Of a stretch of DNA of 64,000 bases, positions 45,697 through 54,963 are shown piece by piece; the first letter of the stretch is position 1, and each line of letters opens with the position of its first letter. The notes below the pieces were generated by a model. That model was given only the letters and a program-made list of their open reading frames with translations, was not told the origin of the DNA and did not search any database. This DNA is from Tabrizicola piscis (GTDB lineage Bacteria > Pseudomonadota > Alphaproteobacteria > Rhodobacterales > Rhodobacteraceae). The position numbers and the translations under genes were made by a program. The stretch lies in contig NZ_CP034328.1 of the NCBI RefSeq assembly GCF_003940805.1, forward strand, positions 1,284,001 through 1,348,000, given 5' to 3'.

Positions 45697-46748
45697 CCGC
45701 GCCGCGCCCGCTTCGGTTGGCGACCTACAATGTTGAATGGTTCAACAACCTCTTTGATGACCGGGGCCGACTTCTGGCCGATGACCGCCCCTCCGCCCGC
45801 TACAAGATCAGCCGGGCCGAACAACTGGGCGCGTTGGGGATCGTCTTCTCTGCGCTGGACGCCGATCTGGTGATGGTGATCGAGGCACCAGACACCAACG
45901 GTCGCCGCTCGACCGTCAAGGCGCTGGAACATTTTGCCCGGACGTTTGGCCTGCGGGCCCGCAAGGCGATCATCGGGTTTCCCTCGGAAACCGAACAGGA
46001 AATCGCCTGCCTGTACGACCCGGACCGGCTGACAGTGCACCATGACCCCCAAGGCGCAGCCTCAACCACCCACGGTTCCACCGACGCGCCGCGCTTTGAT
46101 GGCACGTTCCGCTATGATCTTGACGCCGACATGGTTTTCGAAAGCATCCGATTTTCAAAGCCCCCGCTGGAACTTGCCGTCAAGACCGCAGAAGGGGCCG
46201 CACTGCGCCTGATCGGGGTCCATGCCAAATCGAAAAACCCCTACGGTGCCGTGGGACGCGAGGCGCAGATTCGCCTGTCGATCCAGAACCGCCGCAAGCA
46301 GCTTGCGCAATGCCTGTGGCTGCGCCAGCGCGTCGAGGCGCATCTTGCCGCGGGCGAAAGCCTCGTGGTGATGGGCGACTTCAACGATGGCCCCGGGATC
46401 GACGAATTCGAAAAGCTCTTCGGTCATTCCGGGGTGGAAATCGTGCTTGGCACCACGCCCGATCCGGCTCTGCAACTGACCGACCCGCATGCCGCGATGG
46501 CCCTGCAAAGCAAGGTGGGACTTGCCCCAACCACCGCCCGCTTCTACCTCGCCCCGCAAAAGCGGTTCTTCGAGGCCCTGCTCGATTTCATCATGGTCTC
46601 GCCTGACTTGACAGCACGATCGCCGGACTGGCGCATCTGGCACCCGTTCAATGACCCCCGCGTGACCGCCGTCCCGGAACTGAGCGAAGCCTTGTTGCAA
46701 GCGTCCGATCATTTCCCGGTCACACTGGACCTGCCAGTTGTCATTTGA
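45693..46748 (+). CDS. Endonuclease/exonuclease/phosphatase-family protein
   Basis: A 351-residue protein of the EEP superfamily. LRLATYNVEWFNNLF supplies the first metal-binding N and E, VIEAPD the next acidic residues, VMGDFNDGPGIDEFEK the catalytic D-x-N, and the final DHFPVTLDL the catalytic histidine. Substrate may be nucleic acid, a phospholipid or a phosphosugar. It starts at GTG 45693, overlapping the J-domain gene stop. No signal peptide, so it acts in the cytoplasm. Confidence 0.85.
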   Translation: MTAPRPLRLATYNVEWFNNLFDDRGRLLADDRPSARYKISRAEQLGALGIVFSALDADLVMVIEAPDTNGRRSTVKALEHFARTFGLRARKAIIGFPSETEQEIACLYDPDRLTVHHDPQGAASTTHGSTDAPRFDGTFRYDLDADMVFESIRFSKPPLELAVKTAEGAALRLIGVHAKSKNPYGAVGREAQIRLSIQNRRKQLAQCLWLRQRVEAHLAAGESLVVMGDFNDGPGIDEFEKLFGHSGVEIVLGTTPDPALQLTDPHAAMALQSKVGLAPTTARFYLAPQKRFFEALLDFIMVSPDLTARSPDWRIWHPFNDPRVTAVPELSEALLQASDHFPVTLDLPVVI

Positions 46749-46779
46749 AATGCAGGGCACCAGCCCCCATATTGACGAT

Positions 46780-47166
46780 ATGAAACTCGCCCTTGCCCTT
46801 TGCCTCGTCGCCGCCCCTGCCTTTGCGCAGGACACGGCCCCCACCCCTGCCCCCCCGGCAGAGGAGGATGAAGGCTTCAGCCTGATGGAAGAAGGCGCCA
46901 AGCTGGTCCTGCGCGGACTGCTAAGCGAGATGGAGCCTGCCATAGATGAGATGGAAAAGGCCCTGACCGAAATCGGCCCCGCTCTGGAAGGGCTTGGGGA
47001 AGAGGTCGGCCCGAAACTGCGCCAGCTGATCGCCCTGATCGACGATTTCAAGAACTACGACGCCCCGGTGATGTTGCCGAACGGCGATATCATCATCCGT
47101 CGCAACGCGCCCTTGGTGCCAAAGCCCGAATTTGCCCCCGGTCCGAACGGCGAGATCGACCTTTGA
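46780..47166 (+). CDS. Small secreted acidic protein
   Basis: About 128 residues with a signal peptide (MKLALALCLVAAPAFAQ) and a mature protein that is acidic and mostly helical (EEGAKLVLRGLLSEMEPAID, EKALTEIGPALEGLGEE), ending in a proline-rich tail. No family function known to me; the repeated E/L heptads could form a coiled coil in the periplasm. I used the ATG at 46780 because the signal peptide begins there; the frame is open back to 46738 inside the nuclease gene. A stem (GATCGCAT/ATGCGATC, 47165-47193) follows. Confidence 0.7.
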   Translation: MKLALALCLVAAPAFAQDTAPTPAPPAEEDEGFSLMEEGAKLVLRGLLSEMEPAIDEMEKALTEIGPALEGLGEEVGPKLRQLIALIDDFKNYDAPVMLPNGDIIIRRNAPLVPKPEFAPGPNGEIDL

Positions 47167-47327
47167 TCGCATCGGCCGATGCGCCATGCGATCACCCGGC
47201 TGTGCAAACTTGTTGTCTTTCGGGTTTTTCCTGATGATCCTAGCGCACCGCGGCAACGGCAAAGTTATCCAAGCAGTCTTGCACCAGGTCCGGTCGCACC
47301 AGGTCGAGTAAGGAAGAGGGGTGGTCC

Positions 47328-48332
47328 TTGCAGATTGACGAAAGCAGCTGTCCTCTCTGCGCTACGCCCGCGTCGCAGCTTCGGTCGTGGCTGAAAATCC
47401 CGATAGACGTCAAGCGGCGCACGCCGATCGACACGGGCAGTTTGGTGTGGTGCGCCCCGTGTTCTGTTGGAACCATGCGGCAAATGCCGACAGATGAGGA
47501 GCTTTTGGCAAGCTATGATCTGCCGGAGTATTACACCCATGGAAAATCACATTTCCCCCTCCTAGCACCCGGCATTGCCGACCGCGTCCTGATCAAACTT
47601 GCCTATCTGCGTGATCAGGGCCAGCTGATGAATGCCCAAAGGCTTTTGGCCCGGCACCCGGACGCCACGTCCATTCTGGACATCGGCTGCGGGTGCGGCG
47701 ACTTTCTTGCCGGATTTTCTGGCGGTGAGCGGACGCTGGTTGGCGTCGATCCTGACCCGCTTGCCCGTCAGGAAGCCGCCCTCAAGGGGCTGCAGGTGCT
47801 GGCGGGCACTGCAGAAGACCTTCCGGCAGACGTGCAGAACCGGCAGTTTGACATGGTCATCCTGTCGCATGTGCTTGAACATTGCCGTGACCCGAAGGCG
47901 GCTTTGCGCAATGTCCGCAGCCTGCTTGGGCCAAGCGGTCTGTTCTATTGCGAAGTGCCGAACTGCGGTTCGATCTACTTCCAGACGCATGCCGCGATTT
48001 CGGAAATGCTGGATGTGCCGCGACACCTGCATTTCTTCACCAAGGACTCGCTCGCCCGGCTTTGCGCCCAGACTGGCCTGGACGTGATCGGCTGGAATTA
48101 TCACGGCTATACCAGACACTTCGGCGGCAACTGGCGGGCCTGGGAAAACCAGATCCATGACATGTTGACCGAACGCGGGGCGGCAGGCCGCCGCCCACGG
48201 CGAACGTGGTCCAATTCCCTTCGGCTCTTGGCGCAATCGACCTTTGCGCCCCCCGAACGCAAATATGATTGCATCGGCTTCTTCGCCCGTGCGGTTCCCT
48301 TGGACGCCGAAGGCGCGCCGGCTGGCCGTTAG
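47328..48332 (+). CDS. SAM-dependent methyltransferase with N-terminal zinc motif
   Basis: A 334-residue protein. Two CxxC pairs (C8/C11 and C42/C45) suggest a zinc-binding N-terminus; the class I methyltransferase domain follows with [10 protein letters not shown] (116-125) as the SAM loop and [10 protein letters not shown] as the next motif. Such enzymes are common among sugar C-methyltransferases and O-antigen genes, but no sugar genes are near. It starts at TTG 47328 behind GAGGGG and its end overlaps the end of the convergent mcm gene by four bases. Substrate unknown. Confidence 0.8.
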   Translation: MQIDESSCPLCATPASQLRSWLKIPIDVKRRTPIDTGSLVWCAPCSVGTMRQMPTDEELLASYDLPEYYTHGKSHFPLLAPGIADRVLIKLAYLRDQGQLMNAQRLLARHPDATSILDIGCGCGDFLAGFSGGERTLVGVDPDPLARQEAALKGLQVLAGTAEDLPADVQNRQFDMVILSHVLEHCRDPKAALRNVRSLLGPSGLFYCEVPNCGSIYFQTHAAISEMLDVPRHLHFFTKDSLARLCAQTGLDVIGWNYHGYTRHFGGNWRAWENQIHDMLTERGAAGRRPRRTWSNSLRLLAQSTFAPPERKYDCIGFFARAVPLDAEGAPAGR

Positions 48333-50458
48333 CCTCGGGCCTTCCGGATCAGTTCAAGAATGTCCTTCGCCGCCGCCGGAATGTTGGTTCCGGGCCCAAA
48401 GATCGCCTTGACCCCAGCGTCATACAGAAACTCGTAATCCTGTTGTGGAATGACCCCGCCACAGATGACCAGAATATCCCCGGCACCCGCCGCCTTCAGC
48501 GCCTCGACCAGTTTTGGCGCAAGCGTCTTGTGGCCGGCGGCCTGCGATGAAATCCCGATCACATGCACATCATTGTCGATCGCATCCTGCGCGGCCTCTT
48601 CCGGGGTCTGGAACAGGGGGCCCACGTCGACATCAAACCCGATGTCCGCAAAGGCGGTGGCAATGACCTTGGCACCGCGGTCATGGCCGTCCTGTCCCAT
48701 CTTCACCACCAGCATCCGGGGGCGGCGGCCTTCCTCTTCCGCGAAAGCCTCGACATCCTTCTGGATCGCCTCAAACCCCGCGTCGCCCTCGTAAGCGGCG
48801 CCATAGACCCCGGCGAGCGTTTTCACCTCGGCCCGGTGGCGGCCAAAGACCTTTTCCATAGCCATGCTGATTTCTCCCTCAGTTGCGCGCGCCCGTGCCG
48901 CATCGACGGCAGCCTCCAGCAGGTTGCCGCTGTGGCCGGCGCGGCGGGTCACTTCGGCCAAAGCCGCCTCAACCCGTGCAGGGTCGCGGCTGGCGCGGAT
49001 GGTGGCCAGTTTCGCCACCTGCGCCTCACGCACCGCGACGTTGTCGATGTCGCGGATGCTGATCGCGTCCTCTTTCTCCAGCCGGTACTTGTTGACGCCG
49101 ACGATCACCTCATCCCCCCGGTCGATCATCGCCTGCCGCTTGGCCGCTGACTCTTCGATCCGCAGCTTGGGCATGCCGGTGGCGACGGCCTTGGTCATGC
49201 CGCCCATCGCCTCGACCTCTTCGATGATCTTCCACGCCTCTTGTGCCATCTGGTCGGTCAGGCTTTCGACGTAATAGCTGCCAGCCAGCGGGTCGATCAC
49301 CCGGGTGACGCCGGTTTCTTCCTGCAGGATCAACTGTGTGTTCCGCGCAATCCGCGCCGCGAAGTCGGACGGCAGCGCAATCGCCTCGTCCAGGGCATTG
49401 GTATGCAGGCTTTGCGTGCCACCCAGCACCGCCGCCATCGCCTCATAGGCCGTGCGGACAACGTTGTTGTAGGGGTCCTGCTCCTGCAACGACACGCCCG
49501 AGGTCTGGCAATGCGTGCGCAGCATCAAGGATACCGGCTTCTTCGCCCCAAACTCGGCCATGATCCGGTGCCATAGCATCCGCGCGGCGCGCAGCTTGGC
49601 GGTTTCCATGAAGAAATTCATCCCGATGGCAAAGAAGAAACTCAGCCGCCCGGCGAAATCATCCACATCCATCCCACGTGCGATGGCGGTCTTCACATAT
49701 TCGCGCCCATCGGCAAGGGTGAAGGCCAGTTCCTGCACCAGGTTCGCCCCGGCCTCCTGCATGTGATAGCCCGAGATCGAGATCGAGTTGAACTTCGGCA
49801 TCTCCTTGGCGGTGTATTCGATGATATCCGCGACGATCCGCATGCTGGGTTCCGGCGGATAGATATAGGTGTTCCGCACCATGAACTCTTTCAGGATGTC
49901 ATTCTGGATCGTCCCCGAAAGCGCTGCACGGGGGACGCCCTGCTCCTCACCCGCGACGATGAAACTGGCCAGAACCGGGATCACCGCGCCGTTCATCGTC
50001 ATCGACACGCTGATCTTGTCCAGCGGGATGCCGTCGAACAGGATCTTCATGTCCTCCACGCTGTCAATCGCCACCCCGGCCTTGCCGACATCGCCCACCA
50101 CGCGCGGGTGGTCGCTGTCATAGCCCCGGTGCGTGGCCAGATCGAAGGCCACCGACACGCCCTGCTGCCCCCCCGCAAGCGCGTTGCGGTAGAAGGCGTT
50201 TGATGCCTCGGCGGTCGAGAACCCCGCGTATTGCCGGATGGTCCACGGGCGGCCCGCGTACATCGTCGCCCGCACGCCCCGGGTGAACGGGGCCAGCCCG
50301 GGCAGGCTGTCCATATGGGCCAGACCCGCCGTGTCAGCCGCCGTATACAGCGGTTTGACGGCGATCCCCTCCAGCGTGTTCCAGGTCAGGCTGTCCGGCC
50401 CGGCCCCCTTCAGGTCTTTCGCGGCCAAGGCTTCCCAGGCTTTCAGATCATCGCTCAT
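48329..50458 (-). CDS. mcm: Methylmalonyl-CoA mutase
   Basis: A 709-residue adenosylcobalamin enzyme that converts (R)-methylmalonyl-CoA to succinyl-CoA, completing propionyl-CoA assimilation. The TIM-barrel domain (about 1-540) has [19 protein letters not shown]; the C-terminal cobalamin domain has [18 protein letters not shown] with the DxHxxG cobalt ligand. Both domains lie in one chain. The ATG at 50458 has CAGGGAA upstream. A 15-base palindrome lies just before it. pccA follows downstream of an unrelated divergent gene, and the epimerase gene is not in the window. Confidence 0.96.
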   Translation of the reverse strand: MSDDLKAWEALAAKDLKGAGPDSLTWNTLEGIAVKPLYTAADTAGLAHMDSLPGLAPFTRGVRATMYAGRPWTIRQYAGFSTAEASNAFYRNALAGGQQGVSVAFDLATHRGYDSDHPRVVGDVGKAGVAIDSVEDMKILFDGIPLDKISVSMTMNGAVIPVLASFIVAGEEQGVPRAALSGTIQNDILKEFMVRNTYIYPPEPSMRIVADIIEYTAKEMPKFNSISISGYHMQEAGANLVQELAFTLADGREYVKTAIARGMDVDDFAGRLSFFFAIGMNFFMETAKLRAARMLWHRIMAEFGAKKPVSLMLRTHCQTSGVSLQEQDPYNNVVRTAYEAMAAVLGGTQSLHTNALDEAIALPSDFAARIARNTQLILQEETGVTRVIDPLAGSYYVESLTDQMAQEAWKIIEEVEAMGGMTKAVATGMPKLRIEESAAKRQAMIDRGDEVIVGVNKYRLEKEDAISIRDIDNVAVREAQVAKLATIRASRDPARVEAALAEVTRRAGHSGNLLEAAVDAARARATEGEISMAMEKVFGRHRAEVKTLAGVYGAAYEGDAGFEAIQKDVEAFAEEEGRRPRMLVVKMGQDGHDRGAKVIATAFADIGFDVDVGPLFQTPEEAAQDAIDNDVHVIGISSQAAGHKTLAPKLVEALKAAGAGDILVICGGVIPQQDYEFLYDAGVKAIFGPGTNIPAAAKDILELIRKARG

Positions 50459-50471
50459 GCTGTTCCCTGAC

Positions 50472-50486
50472 CGATGCGTCGCATCG
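50472..50486. promoter_or_regulatory. Perfect palindrome before mcm
   Basis: CGATGCG-T-CGCATCG, seven-base arms around one base, lies 14-28 bases before the mcm start and 52 bases before the divergent DUF4174 gene. It does not match the TTTGCAAA boxes of PccR. It may be an operator; no factor can be named. Confidence 0.4.
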
Positions 50487-50538
50487 TCCCTTTTGAAATT
50501 GCCGTCGTGCGCCTATATCGAAAGGAAAGAGAGGCCAG

Positions 50539-50988
50539 ATGAGACCCTTGCACGCGCTTGTTTTCGCAGCCCTTCTGCCCTTGGCCGCAGTGGCCCAGGA
50601 CAGCCCGGTCGAAACGCCGGTCTTCGGACCGGTTTCTGCGGCCGATGTCGTGTTTGACGAACAGAAATTCGTCAAGCGACCCGTCGTCGTCTTCGCCGAC
50701 AGCCCCAATGACCCCAGTTTCATCCGGCAGATGGACCTGCTGGCCCGCGCCTACCCTGACCTTGAAGAACGCGACGTCCTCCTTGTCACCGACACCCACC
50801 CCGAAGCGGACAGCGAATGGCGCCACAAACTGCGGCCGCGCGGGTTTTCGCTGGTCATCATGGACAAGGACCTGCGCCCCGTCATCCGCAAGCCCAACCC
50901 CTGGACCGTGCGTGAGATTACCGCCGCCATCGACAAGCTGCCCCTGCGTCGGCAGGAAGTGCTGGAACGGAACCCGGCAGGGCGCTGA
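50539..50988 (+). CDS. DUF4174-family periplasmic protein
   Basis: A 149-residue protein with a signal peptide (about 1-19, ending AVAQ) and a thioredoxin-like layout (KRPVVVFADSPNDPSFIRQMDLL, RGFSLVIMDKDLRPVIRKPNPW) that matches DUF4174. There is no CxxC active site, so it is not a classical thiol oxidoreductase. The ATG at 50539 follows GAGAGG. It is divergent from mcm and ends two bases before the stop of pccA. Function unknown. Confidence 0.8.
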   Translation: MRPLHALVFAALLPLAAVAQDSPVETPVFGPVSAADVVFDEQKFVKRPVVVFADSPNDPSFIRQMDLLARAYPDLEERDVLLVTDTHPEADSEWRHKLRPRGFSLVIMDKDLRPVIRKPNPWTVREITAAIDKLPLRRQEVLERNPAGR

Positions 50989-50990
50989 CA

Positions 50991-52991
50991 TCACTCAAAT
51001 TCCAGAATGATGTCGTCAACCCGCAGGCTGGCACCCGCACTCGCGCGGACGGCCTTGACCACGCCGGTGCGTTCGGCCTTCAGGATGTTCTCCATCTTCA
51101 TCGCCTCCACCGTGGCCAGCGCCTGACCTTCCTGCACTTCGTCCCCCGCTTCGACGTTGATCCGCACGATCAGGCCGGGCATCGGGCACAAGAGGTACTT
51201 CGACGTATCCGGCGCCGCCTTTTCCAGCATCAGGCCGGCCAAGGCGTGCTGGCGCGGGGTGCGAACGTGGACCTTAAGGTCAGCTCCACGCAGGCGCATC
51301 CGGAACCCCATGGGGATCTTCGCAACCTTGATCGCGATGGGCTGGCCGTCCACGGTCAGCCGGGCCAGCGGTTGGCCCGGTGTCCAGTCTGATGCGACGC
51401 GCAACGCAGCGCCATCCGCGAAGGTCACCGTTGACCCGTCAGGATCGGCGGCGACCGTCACCGGGTGCTCCGTGCCTTGCAGGCTGACCACCCAGGCGTC
51501 ACCGACGCGGCGTTCGTGGTTGTCCATCGTGCCGGAAATTCGCGTGCGCCGGATCTCGGCCACCCGGTTCATCGCGGCGGCGGCCGCTGCCACACGGCGC
51601 AGCGTGTCGCCGTCCAGCGTCGCCCCCTTGAAGCCGTCGGGATATTCCTCGGCGATGAAGGCCGTCGTGATGTTGCCGGATTGAAAGCGCGGATGGTCCA
51701 TCACCGCGCCGACGAAGGGCAGGTTGTGGCCGATGCCCTCCACCTCGAACGTGTCCAAGGCCAGACGCATCTCGTCAATCGCGGCGGCGCGGGTCGGGGC
51801 CCAGGTGCACAGCTTGGCGATCATCGGATCGTAGAACATGCTGATCTCACCGCCTTCGAAGACGCCGGTATCGTTGCGGACAATGCCGGTGGCCGTGGCC
51901 CCTTCGACGGGCGGGCGGTAGCGAGTCAGACGGCCGATAGATGGCAGGAAGTTGCGGTAGGGGTCTTCGGCGTAAAGCCGGGATTCCATCGCCCAGCCGT
52001 TGATCTTCAGGTCTTCCTGACGGAACGGCAGAGCCTCGCCATAGGCCACGCGGATCATCTGTTCGACCAGATCGACGCCGGTAATCAACTCGGTCACCGG
52101 GTGTTCGACCTGCAACCGGGTGTTCATTTCCAGAAAATAGAAATTCCGGCTGCCGTCGACGATGAATTCCACCGTCCCCGCACTGGTGTAGCCCACGGCC
52201 CGGGCAAGGGCGCAAGCCTGTTCGCCCATCGCCTTGCGGGTTTCGGGGTCAAGAAAGGGGCTGGGGGCCTCTTCAATGACCTTCTGGTTCCGGCGCTGGA
52301 TGCTGCATTCGCGTTCGTGCAGATAGACGGTGTTGCCGTGCTTGTCGGCCAGCACCTGAATTTCGATGTGGCGGGGTTGTGTCACGAATTTCTCGATGAA
52401 GATGCGGTCGTCGCCGAAACTCGCCGCCGCCTCGTTCTTTGACGACTGGAAACCCTCGCGCGCCTCGGCATCGTCAAAGGCGATGCGCATGCCCTTGCCG
52501 CCACCGCCCGCACTGGCCTTGATCATCACCGGATAGCCGATCTGGGTGGCAATCTTCACCGCCTCATCCGCGTCGGCGATCAGGCCCATATGGCCGGGCA
52601 CGGTGGACACCCCCGCCTCCATGGCCAGCTTCTTCGACGTGATCTTGTCGCCCATGGCTTCGATGGCAGGGGATGGCGGGCCGATGAAGACCACGCCCGC
52701 CGCCTCCAGCGCTGCGGCGAAGTTCATGTTTTCGCTCAGGAACCCATAGCCGGGATGCACCGCCTCGGCCCCGGTCGCCTTGATCGCGGCCATGATCTTG
52801 TCGATCACGATATAGGACTGTGCGGCGGGGGACGGGCCGATATGCACCGCCTCATCCGCCATCTTGACGTGAAGCGCGTGCCGATCCGCGTCGGAATAGA
52901 CCGCGACGGTCTTGATGCCCATCTTGCGCGCCGTCTTGATCACCCGGCAGGCAATCTCGCCCCGGTTGGCGATCAGGATCTTCTTGAACAT
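50991..52991 (-). CDS. pccA: Propionyl-CoA carboxylase alpha subunit
   Basis: A 666-residue biotin carboxylase subunit. The ATP-grasp biotin carboxylase domain covers about 1-445 (KKILIANRGEIACRVIK at the start, KASAGGGGKGMRIA as the ATP loop); a middle BT-type domain joins it to the C-terminal biotinyl domain with EAMKMENIL, whose lysine carries biotin. With PccB it carboxylates propionyl-CoA to methylmalonyl-CoA. Acetyl-CoA or methylcrotonyl-CoA carboxylase subunits are similar, but the mcm, pccB and pccR neighbours favour PccA. Confidence 0.94.
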   Translation of the reverse strand: MFKKILIANRGEIACRVIKTARKMGIKTVAVYSDADRHALHVKMADEAVHIGPSPAAQSYIVIDKIMAAIKATGAEAVHPGYGFLSENMNFAAALEAAGVVFIGPPSPAIEAMGDKITSKKLAMEAGVSTVPGHMGLIADADEAVKIATQIGYPVMIKASAGGGGKGMRIAFDDAEAREGFQSSKNEAAASFGDDRIFIEKFVTQPRHIEIQVLADKHGNTVYLHERECSIQRRNQKVIEEAPSPFLDPETRKAMGEQACALARAVGYTSAGTVEFIVDGSRNFYFLEMNTRLQVEHPVTELITGVDLVEQMIRVAYGEALPFRQEDLKINGWAMESRLYAEDPYRNFLPSIGRLTRYRPPVEGATATGIVRNDTGVFEGGEISMFYDPMIAKLCTWAPTRAAAIDEMRLALDTFEVEGIGHNLPFVGAVMDHPRFQSGNITTAFIAEEYPDGFKGATLDGDTLRRVAAAAAAMNRVAEIRRTRISGTMDNHERRVGDAWVVSLQGTEHPVTVAADPDGSTVTFADGAALRVASDWTPGQPLARLTVDGQPIAIKVAKIPMGFRMRLRGADLKVHVRTPRQHALAGLMLEKAAPDTSKYLLCPMPGLIVRINVEAGDEVQEGQALATVEAMKMENILKAERTGVVKAVRASAGASLRVDDIILEFE

Positions 52992-53019
52992 CGGTTTCCC
53001 CTTCAGACGCGCAAAAGCA

Positions 53020-53054
53020 AAGGACCACCCGGGCGATTGGCCCGGATGGTCCTT
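53020..53054 (-). terminator. Terminator hairpin between the small lipoprotein gene and pccA
   Basis: On the minus strand AAGGACCA-CCGGGC and its complement form a 15-base-pair stem with one mismatch and a five-base loop, followed by TGCTTTTGCG. It lies 34 bases after the stop of the gene at 53088-53306 and ends just before pccA. Confidence 0.75.
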
Positions 53055-53068
53055 GCGGTTGGTAGAAA

Positions 53069-53082
53069 CCGCCCGAAGGCGG
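53069..53082 (-). terminator. Short hairpin after the small lipoprotein gene
   Basis: On the minus strand CCGCC-TTCG-GGCGG followed by TTTCT, five bases after the stop at 53088. A UUCG-type tetraloop makes it very stable. It is probably the first of two stops for the same transcript. Confidence 0.65.
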
Positions 53083-53087
53083 CGAGA

Positions 53088-53306
53088 TCAGTAGCCCGAG
53101 TTACAGGGCGGCAGGCCAAGTTCGATGCCGCAGGACGCAACGCCTGCAAGGCCGCCGATGACGGCGCCGGTAAGCATGTCACTCTTGGTGGCATCGGCGA
53201 TGACGGCGCCCGCAGCGGCACCCGCAAGCCCGCGCGACGTGGGGTCCTGCATGCAGCCGGCCAGCGGCGTTGAGAGAAGTGCGAAAAGGATAAGCGACTT
53301 GCGCAT
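53088..53306 (-). CDS. Small glycine-zipper lipoprotein
   Basis: Seventy-two residues with a lipobox LAGC near residue 18, so it is probably lipidated. The rest is glycine/alanine-rich (GLAGAAAGAVIADA, LTGAVIGGLAGVASCG), a glycine-zipper pattern seen in small outer-membrane lipoproteins. Two further cysteines (about 60 and 68) could form a disulphide. The ATG at 53306 follows GAGG. A hairpin of CCGCAAT-type half-sites lies in its promoter region. Function unknown. Confidence 0.75.
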   Translation of the reverse strand: MRKSLILFALLSTPLAGCMQDPTSRGLAGAAAGAVIADATKSDMLTGAVIGGLAGVASCGIELGLPPCNSGY

Positions 53307-53332
53307 GGATGACTGCCTCGATGGTTTGTTGT

Positions 53333-53357
53333 TATTGCGGCGGATTCTACCGCAATA
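53333..53357. promoter_or_regulatory. Inverted repeat before the glycine-zipper lipoprotein gene
   Basis: TATTGCGG and CCGCAATA enclose a nine-base spacer, and a third half-site CCGCAAT follows directly at about 53360-53366. The group lies 27-60 bases upstream of the start at 53306, where an operator would be expected. No factor can be named. Confidence 0.45.
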
Positions 53358-53422
53358 TCCGCAATTTCAAAGCAGAATTTCACACCGCGCACGCAGTCGG
53401 CACCGCGCGCTGCGAAAGGGAA

Positions 53423-53449
53423 CGGTCCGGCCTGGGACGGGCCGGACCG
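53423..53449 (-). terminator. Terminator-like hairpin after the gene at 53620-54015
   Basis: On the minus strand CGGTCCGGCC-CGTCCCA-GGCCGGACCG, a perfect ten-base-pair stem, is followed by TTCCCTTTCG. It is about 170 bases after the stop at 53620. The rest of the 313-base gap 53307-53619 has no gene I can support. Confidence 0.55.
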
Positions 53450-53619
53450 CAGGGAAGGGGTAGGGGTATTACTGTAATTGCGCCGGCTGCAGCTATGCTC
53501 ACCTTGGCCGACCTTGAAACAATGCCGCGCCGCTCCATGCATTGCAAACACATCAGAAACGAGCGCTGCGTCCTGAGCGAAAGCTTGCCAGATGACATGG
53601 GCGGTTGGCGCGTTCATGC

Positions 53620-54015
53620 CTATTCGTCCTCGTCTTCCCAGTCGTCCGCCTCGATCCGGGGCGCGTCGGGGGCGAAAACCTCCGGGAAGGCGGCCTCGGC
53701 GCGGCGGCGATCGATGCGCAACAGCGCGTCATAGCTGGACGGGTTGAACGGGTCTTCGGCGGGCACAACCTCGCGCCCGAACAGCCAGGACAGCCGGCCG
53801 GCATCCAGATTGCCACGCTCGAACGGCTCTTCGCCGAAGTGCTGCCAAAGCGCGCCCATGAAGGCCGCGTCGGCCAGCCGATCCACATGCTTGCGGTCCT
53901 TGTACCGTTCGCGCGCGATCAGCTTTGTCGGGCCATCCTTCTTGTTGGCCCGGCGAATGGTGAACTGAAAGTCGGTTCCGGTAAGCCTGCCGGGAAATCC
54001 GCGGTGCTTCAGCAT
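53620..54015 (-). CDS. Conserved protein of unknown function
   Basis: About 131 residues, soluble, with a basic first half (FTIRRANKKDGPTKLIARER) and an acidic end (RIEADDWEDEDE). No family name that I can give. The ATG at 54015 follows AAGGACAGGA, and the longer frame to 54078 lacks a signal. It sits between the glycine-zipper lipoprotein and a tiny lipoprotein gene in the stretch between pccA and pccB. The layout of the second half suggests a small alpha-helical domain. Confidence 0.65.
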   Translation of the reverse strand: MLKHRGFPGRLTGTDFQFTIRRANKKDGPTKLIARERYKDRKHVDRLADAAFMGALWQHFGEEPFERGNLDAGRLSWLFGREVVPAEDPFNPSSYDALLRIDRRRAEAAFPEVFAPDAPRIEADDWEDEDE

Positions 54016-54201
54016 CTGTCCTGTCCTTTGCCATGTCGACCGGACGGACCGATAAGCGAAAACAACGCGATAGCCCATAGGGCTGCAAATCTGCGGAAAA
54101 AAGGGATCTTTGGGCGATCGAGCGTCTCAGCGCCATTTGCGCTGGCCGGGATCAGGTGGGGTGCGGGCCCTGTCAGCGAACGCCGACAGGCCCGCGCCGA
54201 A

Positions 54202-54333
54202 TTATTTGTACTTGCCGGTTTCGGTCGGCTCGACAGTGATCGGCTCGACCATGACTTCTTCTTCTTTCTTGGCGCAAGCAGCCAGGGCAGCGCCCATAGC
54301 GAGAACCAGAATGATACGTCCGCTCTTCGACAT
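54202..54333 (-). CDS. Tiny lipoprotein (43 residues)
   Basis: The frame begins at an ATG at 54333 with GGAG six bases upstream and encodes a lysine-arginine start, a hydrophobic core and a lipobox LAAC (cysteine 20), then an acidic tail KKEEEVMVEPITVEP ending GKYK. The mature lipopeptide would be about 24 residues. A GC-rich hairpin (about 54167-54197) follows the stop. It is clearly a real small gene given signal sequence, lipobox and start, but it has no known function. It lies between pccB and the gene at 53620-54015. Confidence 0.75.
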   Translation of the reverse strand: MSKSGRIILVLAMGAALAACAKKEEEVMVEPITVEPTETGKYK

Positions 54334-54544
54334 CCTCTACTCCATCTTTCTTGGGGCGCTTTTTCGGCACCTGCGTGCACCAGCCCCCGATCCGCGTTTC
54401 TGGCCGCCAGAATTCGGCCTGCGCCAACATTACCCGAACCGGGCAAGGAAGCACACAGGCGGTGAACCAAGGTCTCGACCTGTTGTGTTCCTACATCAGC
54501 GCCCATGGCCTGACCAGTCGGAAAAATTGACCCCGCGCCCCGCA

Positions 54545-54958
54545 TCAGAACGCCGCCAGAATGCAGGTGCCATCGGTCACTTCGAACGCCTCGAAGAACT
54601 GCACGACGTCGGGCGCAGCCTCGCCAAACGGCACGTCCTCCCCGGCAAGCGAGATGATGATCTGCTGCGGCTCCGGCACCATCCCGTCGATCCGGGCCAG
54701 CGCATAGGTGTCGCACAGGGCCTGCATGTCATCGGCTGATGCCGGGATGTCCGCCTCGGTCAATCCGGGTGCCAGAAACCGAAACCGCGCCGTCGCGCCG
54801 TCAGGGCCGGGCACGTTTGTCACCACTTCAATCAACCGCACCTCCCGCCCCGAAGGGACCGGGATCGCATCCGCCGAAGGCTCAGCCTCGTCGCAGCCGC
54901 CTGCCGCGGCAAGAACCGTGAACAGTGTCGCGATGGAAAGGCGATGGAGGACTGACAT
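54545..54958 (-). CDS. Small secreted protein, DUF6497-like
   Basis: A 137-residue protein with a signal peptide ending AAAGGC, a possible lipobox with cysteine near residue 22. The mature part is acidic (RVDG-like DGMVPEPQQIIISLAGEDVPFG) with two later cysteines (about 82 and 132) that could pair. It resembles uncharacterised DUF6497 proteins found next to pccB in relatives. It starts at the ATG at 54958, six bases after the pccB stop at 54964, so it is cotranscribed with pccB. Function unknown. Confidence 0.7.
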   Translation of the reverse strand: MSVLHRLSIATLFTVLAAAGGCDEAEPSADAIPVPSGREVRLIEVVTNVPGPDGATARFRFLAPGLTEADIPASADDMQALCDTYALARIDGMVPEPQQIIISLAGEDVPFGEAAPDVVQFFEAFEVTDGTCILAAF

Positions 54959-54963
54959 GGGGC

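Noticed and set aside
53380..53598. A 72-codon minus-strand frame in the gap before 53620
   Set aside because: There is no ribosome-binding site and a strong hairpin lies inside it; the start overlaps nothing useful. Kept out for lack of support.
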